A DNA stretch of 5,842 nucleotides from Holosporales bacterium (GCA_031267075.1 JAIRZU010000049.1:1-5842); one strand, 5' to 3'; counted from the first letter of the stretch, positions 1 to 5,613 are shown. Made by a program: numbers and translations. The notes: generated by a model not told the origin, from the sequence alone.

Positions 1-2518
1 GAGCTTCCACTTGGTGCAATCTCTCAATCTCTCTGCGCAACTTGTCGAACTCCTGTTGCGCGAGTGCAGCTGCAGAGAGGCTTCTCATGGTGTAAGCCAA
101 CTCCTGGTTCTCTAGAGCTACTCTAATCTCATGAGCACTCCTGTCTTTTACGTGTTGAAGCTCTCTCGTGAGTTCCTCCACTTGTGCTAGACGGGCTTTG
201 CTTTCGTCCGACAGTTTCCGTGGGACATCCTTCTCCGCTTTGAGTTGCTCTATCATCTCTGAGAGATCTTTATTCTCTTTCTCAAAGTGCCGCAGCTGGC
301 CTATTCGCTCGTAGAGTCTGCGTAGCTCAACTGCGTCCACGGGCCGCTTCTCTGATAGCTGCCGAGATACTTTGCTCAACGCTTGGGTGTGCACGTCCGC
401 CAGGTGCTGAGTATGCTCGAGCCGTGCCTCGAGCTGCCGGTTCCGTTCCACTAGTTGCTCGTACCGCGTATCTGGCGCACTAGTCTGGCTATCATCGGCT
501 GTGAGTTGCCTTAGCTGCGGCTCCACTGGTTGCTCGTGCTGCGTATCTGGTTCACTAGTCTGGCTATCATCGGCTGTGAGTTGCCTCAGCTCCAGCTCCA
601 CTGGTTGCTCGTGCTGCGTATCTGGCGCACTAGTCTGGCTATCATCGGCTGTGAGTTGCCTCGGCCGCAGCTCCACTGGTTGCTCGTGCCGTGCCTTGAG
701 CTGCCGCTCCAGCTCGGATACCCGCACTGTCAACATTATTATCTCATTTTCGGCGTACTCTACATACTGAGATGGCATGCCGATCTCTACCAGTGTTTGG
801 GGTGGTCGACTTTTGAGGGCTCGGTTCTCCTCTCTCAGCCACCGTACCTCCTCTTCTAGCCGCTGCGCGTGCTCCGTCAGGTCTGCACTCAGTGATGGGA
901 CAAGATCGCTTATTGATGGTGGCATGGGTAGAATTACTGCTGTGCCAGTCGCTCTTACTCCCTCCAACTTCCGTTGGGCTTCGGCTATTTCCTTCGCAAG
1001 CTTGTCACACCCACCCATATACGCTATCACAGCACTCGCTACTGGGGCGGGGACTGGGGTCTTGCTACCCAACTTATAGACTACTGGCACACCATGAACC
1101 AAGTCGTATGCGAACACGCTTTCGAATTCACTCCAAACCGGTAGGTCTCTATCAGGCGGCAGGTTCGATCCAAGACCAGACACTTCTTTCCTAGGTGGCT
1201 TGGTCGACCCTTGATTTGTGCGCTTTCGAGGCTGATCCAACGTCTCAGGCCCATACCCTCCGCTCCTAGTTGGTGCGCTCGGCTCCGTTGGCACTCCATC
1301 TTCCCTTTTGGGGATTACCCTGAACAGTCCACTGATGGTGTGCCGTGTTGAACTGTTAGCCAGACCGTACACCTCGTTGAGTGCCTGCTCTTCACTTGTA
1401 CTCCGCCTACGAGCTTGTTCTTGGAGGATCTCTCGTACCACTTCGATTTCTTTGCCTTTATCGTTAGAGTGTCCGGTTACGACACGCGAAATTTCGAGAA
1501 CTGCTCCACGTGTAGCTTCGAGAGCTGCATCGCGTACAATAGGCCCACTCGGTGCTTGGGACAGTCGCGCTTTGAGGTCCCGGTTCTCCTCCAGATCGCG
1601 TACAATAGGCCCACTCGGTGCTTGGAACAGTCGCGCTTGGAGGTCCCGGTTCTTCTCCAGTAGTCGCGGCAACTCGTTTCTCAGCTGTTGTATCTTCTCC
1701 GCCTGGGCTGCTCTCAGCGAGAGGTCGGAATCCTGTTGCGCTTTGAGGTTCCGGTTCTCCTCCAGTAGTCTCTGCAACTCGTTTCTCAGCTGTTGTATCT
1801 TCTCCGCCTGGGCTGCTATCAGCGAGATGTCGGGATCCTCAGGAGGTGGGACGAAATCACGATGGGATGGGCTTGGTTCCATGGTTCTAGGACGGTCATC
1901 AGCTCTTAGTAATGGCACGTCTAATAGTAATGGCACGTCTAAAATTACTGCTGTGCCAGCCGCTCCTCCTCCCTCCAACTTCTGTTGGGCTGCGGCTATG
2001 GCTGCCATGAGTTTCTCACGTCCGCCCCTCCCTGTTATTATAACACGTGCTAATTCGGGAGGGAGTGGGTTTCTGCTGCCAATCCTGTAGACTACCGGCA
2101 ATTTCGGATTATCCGGATCAATGCCGAAAGCGCACACGTCAGCGAGCTCACTCCTCACTCGGTCATCCCTGGGTGGAACTATCAAGCCTGTAGGTAGTTT
2201 TCCATGATGATCCCTCGAAAACAGCGTTTCGAGGTTGTCGTACGTTGCGTCGTTGACTAGGCGGCATATCGCGTTGAAAGTTGGCTGTTTACCTAGGCGT
2301 AATGCTTCAGCTGCTTCTCCAACGAGCCCTAGCACCATTTGGACTTCTTCGCCAATATCATTATGGCATCCGGTTAAGGCAAGCGAAATTTCTATGGCTG
2401 CTCCGCGTGTAACTTTGAAAGCTGCATCGCGTACATTAGGCATTCTCGTCGCCTGAACGGCAGTGCAGAGTAAGCCTGATGCTGTCAGCAGTTTCAAATA
2501 TCTTACCATCTTACTCAT
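1..2518 (-). CDS. Large secreted repeat/coiled-coil protein, two-module architecture (C-terminus beyond left edge)
   Basis: Reading the minus strand from ATG 2518 gives 839 codons without a stop up to the window edge, so the gene is partial at its 3' end. Residues 1-23 form a Sec signal peptide: basic MSKMVRYLK, hydrophobic LLTASGLLCTAV, likely cleavage after VQA. There is no proper lipobox. Residues 28-200 and 326-536 are two diverged copies of one domain; both contain VRDAA..TRGA..EIS, PVVY[RK][IL]GS, AQ[QR]KLEG and GTAVIL. Each copy is followed by a heptad-rich coiled coil (about 230-325 and 545-839), and three 25-residue repeats occupy 611-685. A strong promoter and a GAGAG site 8 nt upstream support ATG 2518; an in-frame ATG at 2533 (MREFT- extension) is the alternative. 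I recognise no family. A surface or secreted host-interaction protein is inference from export, repeats and coiled coils. The reading frame is certain, the function is not. Confidence 0.88.
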   Translation of the reverse strand, partial: MSKMVRYLKLLTASGLLCTAVQATRMPNVRDAAFKVTRGAAIEISLALTGCHNDIGEEVQMVLGLVGEAAEALRLGKQPTFNAICRLVNDATYDNLETLFSRDHHGKLPTGLIVPPRDDRVRSELADVCAFGIDPDNPKLPVVYRIGSRNPLPPELARVIITGRGGREKLMAAIAAAQQKLEGGGAAGTAVILDVPLLLDVPLLRADDRPRTMEPSPSHRDFVPPPEDPDISLIAAQAEKIQQLRNELQRLLEENRNLKAQQDSDLSLRAAQAEKIQQLRNELPRLLEKNRDLQARLFQAPSGPIVRDLEENRDLKARLSQAPSGPIVRDAALEATRGAVLEISRVVTGHSNDKGKEIEVVREILQEQARRRSTSEEQALNEVYGLANSSTRHTISGLFRVIPKREDGVPTEPSAPTRSGGYGPETLDQPRKRTNQGSTKPPRKEVSGLGSNLPPDRDLPVWSEFESVFAYDLVHGVPVVYKLGSKTPVPAPVASAVIAYMGGCDKLAKEIAEAQRKLEGVRATGTAVILPMPPSISDLVPSLSADLTEHAQRLEEEVRWLREENRALKSRPPQTLVEIGMPSQYVEYAENEIIMLTVRVSELERQLKARHEQPVELRPRQLTADDSQTSAPDTQHEQPVELELRQLTADDSQTSEPDTQHEQPVEPQLRQLTADDSQTSAPDTRYEQLVERNRQLEARLEHTQHLADVHTQALSKVSRQLSEKRPVDAVELRRLYERIGQLRHFEKENKDLSEMIEQLKAEKDVPRKLSDESKARLAQVEELTRELQHVKDRSAHEIRVALENQELAYTMRSLSAAALAQQEFDKLRREIERLHQVEA
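464..688 (-). repeat. Three tandem 75-bp in-frame repeats (25 residues each)
   Basis: Three consecutive copies lie at 614-688, 539-613 and 464-538. Each encodes HEQPVE followed by LRQLTADDSQTS or a close variant, then PDT. A degenerate fourth start (YEQLVERNRQLEARLE) follows and merges into the coiled coil. The copies are almost identical in DNA, with differences such as LRPR/LELR/PQLR and SAP/SEP. This implies recent expansion or homogenisation. Because the unit is a multiple of three, copy-number change preserves the frame. Confidence 0.93.
911..1543 (-). other. Second copy of the duplicated domain (D2) in the large secreted protein
   Basis: This stretch covers residues 326-536 of the large minus-strand protein. 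It matches residues 28-200 in the same order: IVRDAALEATRGAVLEIS against NVRDAAFKVTRGAAIEIS; then a variable middle ending in LF-R; then VPVVYKLGSKTPVP against LPVVYRIGSRNPLP; then AEAQRKLEG against AAAQQKLEG; then GTAVIL in both. D2 is longer because of a Pro/Gly/Lys-rich insert around residues 405-460. The domain resembles nothing I can name. Confidence 0.8.
1529..1660 (-). repeat. Two tandem 66-bp in-frame repeats (22 residues each)
   Basis: Copies at 1595-1660 and 1529-1594 encode LE[KE]NRDL[QK]ARL[FS]QAPSGPIVRD. The second copy reads straight into the second duplicated domain, whose start is the same IVRD. The repeat therefore straddles the coiled-coil/domain boundary, and the domain start appears to have been copied into the coil. 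Confidence 0.92.
1625..1834 (-). repeat. Two tandem 105-bp in-frame repeats (35 residues, five heptads)
   Basis: Residues 229-263 and 264-298 share AAQAEKIQQLRNEL, then [QP]RLLE[EK]NR[ND]L[KQ]A. The period of 35 residues equals exactly five heptads, so coiled-coil register is kept when a unit is added or lost. The second copy has a proline in place of a glutamine (NELPRLLE), which would kink the helix. The lower-coordinate end overlaps the start of the 66-bp repeat. Confidence 0.9.
1907..1942 (-). repeat. Perfect 18-bp tandem duplication
   Basis: The two copies (1907-1924 and 1925-1942) are identical and encode LDVPLL twice (residues 193-204). They sit in the linker between the first domain and the first coiled coil. 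Perfect identity suggests a very recent slippage or duplication event. Confidence 0.93.
1919..2437 (-). other. First copy of the duplicated domain (D1) in the large secreted protein
   Basis: Residues 28-200 follow the signal peptide directly. This is the shorter copy of the domain repeated at residues 326-536. Its C-terminal boundary is marked by AQQKLEGGGAAGTAVIL, after which a duplicated LDVPLL hexapeptide and a Pro-rich linker lead into the first coiled coil. Conservation with D2 is uneven: the two ends are close even at DNA level, while the centre (residues about 70-130) is barely alignable. Confidence 0.8.
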
Positions 2519-2526
2519 TGTAAATT

Positions 2527-2531
2527 CTCTC
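2527..2531 (-). promoter_or_regulatory. Ribosome binding site favouring ATG 2518
   Basis: GAGAG on the minus strand ends 8 nt before ATG 2518, which favours this start over ATG 2533. It overlaps the G of the upstream in-frame ATG, so initiation at 2533 would need another site, and none is apparent at normal distance. The match to anti-SD is modest. Confidence 0.45.
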
Positions 2532-2561
2532 ATTTTTGCACGTTATTCGTTAAGCTCCCCC

Positions 2562-2590
2562 ATTTTATTCCGCTATTGGTAAGAAGTCAA
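2562..2590 (-). promoter_or_regulatory. Strong sigma70-type promoter of the large secreted-protein gene
   Basis: On the minus strand, TTGACT (2590-2585) is separated by exactly 17 nt from TAAAAT (2567-2562). This matches five of six consensus bases in each box at ideal spacing. Initiation would fall near 2555, leaving a leader of about 20-40 nt before the ATGs at 2533 and 2518. The purine-rich GGGGGAGC at 2561-2554 lies at the predicted start of transcription, so it is not a likely ribosome binding site. Confidence 0.7.
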
Positions 2591-2600
2591 GTATCCATTT

Positions 2601-2623
2601 GGCCCCTTCACTCTCGGCCCCTT
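2601..2623. repeat. Direct repeat GGCCCCTT between the divergent promoters
   Basis: GGCCCCTT occurs at 2601-2608 and 2616-2623, 15 bp apart start to start, with CTTAAG overlapping the second copy. The pair lies between the -35 of the leftward promoter (2585-2590) and the putative rightward promoter (2630-2658). That position would suit a regulator acting on both genes. The role is inferred from position only. Confidence 0.35.
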
Positions 2624-2629
2624 AAGTAA

Positions 2630-2658
2630 TTTACGGACTGATGGGGGTTTGCTATATT
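2630..2658 (+). promoter_or_regulatory. Putative promoter of the permease gene
   Basis: TTTACG (2630-2635), 17 nt, then TATATT (2653-2658) fits a sigma70 promoter with initiation near 2665. A second -10-like hexamer, TATAAC, lies at 2661-2666 but has no good -35 partner. Initiation here would leave about 55 nt of leader before ATG 2721. It also argues against the upstream TTG (2649) and ATG (2667) as translation starts. Confidence 0.45.
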
Positions 2659-2720
2659 ACTATAACATGGTTAGGCGGGTGTGTATCGTGACTCACCTGT
2701 GGTATGTGTATTGGAGATTT

Positions 2721-4022
2721 ATGGAAAGCCAAGGAAAAGCCCTGGGGTTTTGTGCGTTAGTTTCAATTGTGATCAGCAGCCAGCTTGGGTCAGGGATCTT
2801 CGTACTACCTTCATCGCTTGCGAAGTACGGAGTGATTGGACTTTCCGGTTGGCTGGTATCTGTAGCGGGTGCGATTGCATTGACTCTTGTATTCTCAGAT
2901 CTATCAGCACGTCTCACAAAGAACGGGGGACCGCACGCATACGTTCACGAGGCCTTCGGGCCCAAGACCGGCTTCTTCACTGGGTGGGCATACTGGATGA
3001 TATCGTGGGCCAGCAACTCAATACTCCTCGTAACGGCCATGAAATACCTATCGACAATGATAGGAGAAGTCTCCACATGCCAGACCCTCATCATCGAAAC
3101 TCTGCTCTTGCTTGCTATCACGTGTTTGAGCATCGTGCGCATGAATGTTATAGGCCGGATAGGCTCCTGCCTGATGGTGCTGAAGTATGTTCCCCTCATC
3201 ATCTTACCAATCATTTTCCTGATGTTCTTCGATGTATCCTCCTTCAAGGAACCAGCGGCATCTGGATCAGTTGAGGGAATCAGTTCAATGACTGCGATTG
3301 CCACAACTGCCCTCCTGACCTTTTGGGGGTTCGTTGGAGTGGAGTGCGCAACAGCAGCCACCACCAATGTTCGCAATCCAGAAAAGACGATCCCGCGGGC
3401 ACTGATAATAGGGACGATTTGTGTCGCCGTAGTCTACATCCTAAATACGATCTCGATCATCGGAGTCACGGGGTTCGACAGATTAACGAAGACCGAAGCG
3501 CCGTACTCATTCGTGATGAACATGGTGTTTGGAAGCGGCGGCGACGTTATGATATCAGTGTTGGCGATCATAGTTTGCCTCAGCACCCTTAACTCCTGGA
3601 TATTCACAAGCGGGCAGATCGCTGTATGCGCATGTACCGAGAAATTATTCCCAAGCATATTCGGGAGAACTAACAAACATGGAGCACCGATCTTCGCCTT
3701 AGCCTTCACCTTCCTCGGAAACATTCCATTCCTAATTTTAGAGAGGCTTGAGCAGAATGGATTTGATAAGCTGATATCGCGTATGTGTAGTGTGTTCATG
3801 TGTATCTACCTTGTGTGCTGCCTCGCCCACATGAAGTTCATCAGGCAGTGGTATCACGAGAAGCATCGGAGATACAAGAGATACGCGCTGTCTGTGTTTG
3901 CCTTGGTATTTTGTCTGTTCGCTATGGTTCAGGATATGGTATCATGCATCGTGATGATCGCTGTGTTCAGCGCCATCGGAATCCCAATTTATATGAAAGC
4001 AAGTACCCAGGCAGCTAGCTGA
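2721..4022 (+). CDS. AdiC/PotE-like APC-superfamily amino-acid antiporter
   Basis: This 433-residue inner-membrane protein of about 12 hydrophobic segments has the usual length for the basic amino acid/polyamine antiporter (APA) family, which exchanges an external amino acid for its decarboxylated or deaminated product. Seen here: the TM1 unwound motif LGSGIFVLP (residues 22-30), YW at 91-92, FWGFVGVE (201-208) followed by VRNPEKTIPRA, and LNSWIFTSGQ (290-299), then LFPSIFGRTNKHGAP. As I recall E. coli AdiC, its W202, E208 (TM6) and W293 (TM8) line the substrate path; this protein has W and E at equivalent motif positions. ATG 2721 is preferred: GGAGA lies just upstream, and it gives the short cytoplasmic N-terminus typical of the family. 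In-frame starts at 2649 and 2667 would add an atypical hydrophobic extension. The substrate is not determinable, and no decarboxylase gene is adjacent. Family call strong, gene symbol withheld. Confidence 0.9.
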   Translation: MESQGKALGFCALVSIVISSQLGSGIFVLPSSLAKYGVIGLSGWLVSVAGAIALTLVFSDLSARLTKNGGPHAYVHEAFGPKTGFFTGWAYWMISWASNSILLVTAMKYLSTMIGEVSTCQTLIIETLLLLAITCLSIVRMNVIGRIGSCLMVLKYVPLIILPIIFLMFFDVSSFKEPAASGSVEGISSMTAIATTALLTFWGFVGVECATAATTNVRNPEKTIPRALIIGTICVAVVYILNTISIIGVTGFDRLTKTEAPYSFVMNMVFGSGGDVMISVLAIIVCLSTLNSWIFTSGQIAVCACTEKLFPSIFGRTNKHGAPIFALAFTFLGNIPFLILERLEQNGFDKLISRMCSVFMCIYLVCCLAHMKFIRQWYHEKHRRYKRYALSVFALVFCLFAMVQDMVSCIVMIAVFSAIGIPIYMKASTQAAS

Positions 4023-4050
4023 GTGTCGGTAAGCCTGTTAATGTTTTTTT
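4008..4050 (+). terminator. Possible weak terminator after the permease
   Basis: CAGGC (4008-4012) can pair with GCCTG (4033-4037) across a 20-nt loop that itself holds AGCTAGCT. A run of seven T (4044-4050) follows after six nt. The stem is short, starts inside the coding end and is displaced from the T-run, so this is a weak candidate. Confidence 0.25.
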
Positions 4051-4060
4051 GACGTGACGC

Positions 4061-4090
4061 TTGATTCCATCCTCCGTCCCGTAGTACCAT
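4061..4090 (+). promoter_or_regulatory. Putative promoter of the small secreted coiled-coil gene
   Basis: TTGATT (4061-4066), 18 nt, then TACCAT (4085-4090) would start transcription near 4097, about 30 nt before GTG 4126. The -35 is fair and the -10 mediocre. Read-through from the permease is the alternative, given the weak terminator between them. Confidence 0.35.
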
Positions 4091-4125
4091 ATGCTGCGGG
4101 TTTGGAAACCAATGACTGAGAAGAA

Positions 4126-4488
4126 GTGAGAAAATACTTAAAGATGGTTGTAGCCATGATGCTGATGAACACTGCAGCGTATACCATGGAACCGGACCAT
4201 GATAATGGAGTTTCTCCAGTGGTAGCAGATGAAGCACGGAGCGAACTCGTAGTTGATGATCGTGATACGATAATTGCAAGCCTCACCAGCCAAAATGAAC
4301 AATTGCTCCGTAATCAAGCAGCGATGCAGGATAAGATAGGATTGCTCGAGCAACAATTAAGGACAAAGGACCAATTGATAAGGACAAAGGACCAATTGAC
4401 CACCAACCTACGCGCCCAAGTAGGAAACCTGCTGTGGCAAATAGAAATGCAGATACAAATCGCAATTGGGTGCGGCCGCCCTGCATAA
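4126..4488 (+). CDS. Small secreted coiled-coil protein, unknown function
   Basis: The protein has 120 residues. GTG 4126 gives a classic export signal: basic MRKYLK, hydrophobic core MVVAMMLMNTAA, probable cleavage around residues 18-20. A stop codon lies three codons upstream. Initiation at ATG 4144 would delete the positive n-region, so GTG is preferred although the ribosome binding site (GAGAAG-like) is poor and close. Residues about 45-108 form a heptad-rich amphipathic helix (IIASLTSQNEQLLRNQ, then KIGLLEQQLRTKDQLI) with an exactly duplicated heptad RTKDQL[IT]. The C-terminus carries a hydrophobic, glutamine-rich end closing in GCGRPA. The N-terminus resembles that of the large secreted protein (RKYLK against RYLK). 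No family is recognised. A small periplasmic or secreted oligomer is inference. Confidence 0.75.
   Translation: MRKYLKMVVAMMLMNTAAYTMEPDHDNGVSPVVADEARSELVVDDRDTIIASLTSQNEQLLRNQAAMQDKIGLLEQQLRTKDQLIRTKDQLTTNLRAQVGNLLWQIEMQIQIAIGCGRPA
4359..4400 (+). repeat. Tandem 21-bp repeat (one heptad) in the small coiled-coil gene
   Basis: Copies at 4359-4379 and 4380-4400 are identical except for the last base, and each encodes a heptad of the form RTKDQL[IT]. Addition or loss of a unit changes the coil by exactly one heptad and keeps the reading frame. Confidence 0.93.
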
Positions 4489-4506
4489 TTTTACAATTAC
4501 GCAGGG
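4479..4506. terminator. Hairpin between convergent genes containing both stop codons
   Basis: CCCTGC (4479-4484) pairs with GCAGGG (4501-4506), and TAATT (4486-4490) pairs with AATTA (4495-4499) around a TTAC loop. The single break is an A/C mismatch (4485, 4500). The plus-strand stop (4486-4488) and the minus-strand stop (4497-4499) lie symmetrically in the inner stem. No long U-tract follows on either strand, so it is not a textbook intrinsic terminator. A bidirectional 3'-end or mRNA-protecting structure is the most natural reading. Confidence 0.6.
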
Positions 4507-5481
4507 GTTTCGGTTGAAGCTGCTGGTGGTGATCGTCGGTATATGATGTAGGCCCACGGATAGGAGTATGCAGCATTTGCTTGGTGTACAAGGATTCGCA
4601 CTTTGTTTTTCACGCTCAGCTTATGCTTCATCGTATTCGCGAGTTTTCCGTATTCCATGCCTGCTATCAGGGCTTCATCCTGGATGGTGCTGTCTTGGGC
4701 GAGTGTCACGCCTGAGTCGCAGTTCGCGTAGGTGAGTTCGTCTACTGCAAGTCGTACCAGTTCCTCGGTTATGGGGTCGTAGGACGGGTGTGTTAGCTCT
4801 GGTATACTGGCTTGGTTGGGCGGCGTGGCGCTGATGTTAGGTGTTGTGCTGAGTTGTCCAGTTGTGTCATCGTAACCAAGGAGATAGGCGTAGTCACTAG
4901 CTGCGCTTCCGCATCCCATAGTTGCTGCGCACAGTAGTGGTTGCTTGGTTGCAACAGCGTAAACATGGTGGCAGCTAGGTGTGTATGAAGGTATTCTGGT
5001 TGCCTTCCATCGCCACTCACTTCGGATTGAGAGTATGTCGGTAGTGCCGTCAGTCTCCGCCAGTTGTTGCTGAACTATCCGTTCTATAGCATTCTTTATG
5101 CACCATGGTTGCGATATGATGTTGTTACGTAGTTCATGCATAAGCTGCATTGCTCCATGAATCAGCCACTGCTGATGAGTGAATAGGAATAGTCCTGTAG
5201 GTGCTTGGGCTTTCACTGCCTTGTCTCCCTGACCACTTGCTTGTATCGCTGGGTGGCCGAGGAGCTCCTCAATTTGTGTGAGCCTTGCTTTGAGTTGGGT
5301 TATCTCTTCTCTGTTCCGTGCGACCTCATGGTATATCCCAGTACCTCCAACTGGAACTACCTCTCCCCCTCTCTCACCTACAGGACTCTCTCTCTCTCTC
5401 TAGAACTCCGCGGCTTCCATACACCTCTGCTATTCCTGTAACACATAGTGCTACCGTTAAACCTACCAATTTGCTTTTCAT
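4497..5481 (-). CDS. Secreted protein with frame broken at an (AG)8 tract, candidate phase-variable gene (OFF)
   Basis: ATG 5481 follows an excellent ribosome binding site, GGGGAGG (5494-5488), 6 nt away. It starts a signal peptide, MKSKLVGLTVALCVTGIA then EVYG. As written, this frame ends after 35 codons at TGA 5376-5374. The protein body is open in another frame from just after TAG 5402-5400 to TAA 4497, but has no ATG, GTG or TTG before GTG 5216. The two frames overlap only across the (AG)8 tract. Nine (or six) AG units would join them into about 328 residues. The body begins SPVGERGGEVVPVGG, then a short coiled coil with REEITQLKARLTQIEELLG, then a Cys-, Trp- and Thr-rich domain including GMEYGKLAN and YPWAYIIYRR. 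No family is recognised. Alternatives are a fixed frameshift (pseudogene), a sequencing error, or a GTG 5216 cytosolic product of 239 residues, which I consider unlikely because it lacks a good ribosome binding site. Confidence 0.75.
5386..5401 (-). repeat. (AG)8 dinucleotide microsatellite at the frame junction
   Basis: The plus strand shows eight uninterrupted CT units, read as (AG)8 in the gene. It lies a few codons after the signal peptide of the minus-strand secreted protein and encodes Glu-Arg alternation in either frame. With 8 units translation stops at 5374; with 9 or 6 it continues into the body. A 5' coding dinucleotide tract is the standard architecture of slipped-strand contingency loci. 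Confidence 0.9.
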
Positions 5482-5508
5482 GTGTTTCCTCCCCTTGAGG
5501 ACAAAGAT

Positions 5509-5539
5509 TCTATAAGTAGGTTAGCATGTGAAGGGTTAA
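5509..5539 (-). promoter_or_regulatory. Tentative promoter of the (AG)8 gene
   Basis: On the minus strand, TATAGA (5514-5509) has a weak -35 candidate TTAACC (5539-5534) at a long 19-nt spacing. Initiation near 5502 would give a leader of about 20 nt carrying the strong GGGGAGG site. The -10 is credible and the -35 is not convincing. Confidence 0.3.
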
Positions 5540-5550
5540 AAATAGTTAAC
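5535..5550. promoter_or_regulatory. Inverted repeat, candidate operator
   Basis: GTTAA (5535-5539) and TTAAC (5546-5550) form inverted half-sites around AAATAG. They overlap the putative -35 of the leftward gene in the divergent region. The half-sites are short and AT-rich, so chance is possible. Confidence 0.25.
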
Positions 5551-5603
5551 GGAGAAAAGTTTTTTTGCACATGGGCGTAAAAATAATTTGCATCCCATAA
5601 ACA

Positions 5604-5613
5604 TACACGTGTA
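5604..5613. promoter_or_regulatory. 10-bp perfect palindrome TACACGTGTA
   Basis: A perfect palindrome lies in the divergent intergenic region, followed directly by CCATGG (5614-5619) and CATATG (5621-5626). A weak promoter for the rightward gene may overlap it: TTGCAT (5588-5593), 18 nt, TACCAT (5612-5617). An operator role is inference from position. Confidence 0.3.

Noticed and set aside
464..688. CRISPR array
   Set aside because: The 75-bp units are contiguous, in frame and nearly identical throughout, with no unique spacers.
501..770. Cysteine/serine-rich plus-strand frame with repeated STGCSCCVSG
   Set aside because: It is an antisense shadow of the 75-bp repeats. It has no ribosome binding site or signal sequence and is interrupted within a short distance.
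1081..1299. 72-codon minus-strand frame
   Set aside because: It overlaps the large minus-strand gene in another frame, with no independent start signal. The long frame explains the region.
1308..2090. 260-codon plus-strand open frame, Ser/Arg/Ala-rich
   Set aside because: It lies wholly antisense to the large minus-strand gene, and its apparent repeats (such as RTIGPLGAW) are the mirror of the 66-bp repeat. The minus frame has the promoter, signal peptide and protein-level domain duplication.
2538..2561. GGGGGAGC (2561-2554) as ribosome binding site for the large gene
   Set aside because: It is about 20 nt from the nearest ATG and coincides with the predicted transcription start of a well-matched promoter.
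2649..2720. Upstream TTG (2649) or ATG (2667) starts for the permease
   Set aside because: They overlap or lie next to the likely -10 and transcript start, and would add a Tyr/Trp-rich extension not expected before the family's TM1. ATG 2721 has GGAGA just upstream.
4497..5216. Treating the minus-strand gene as a complete 239-residue protein starting at GTG 5216
   Set aside because: The same frame continues about 60 codons upstream with sensible protein sequence, including a coiled coil, and GTG 5216 lacks a good ribosome binding site. The real start is more likely ATG 5481 across the AG tract.
5561..5567. Run of seven T as an intrinsic terminator
   Set aside because: No stable hairpin directly precedes it on the plus strand, and no gene ends nearby on that strand.
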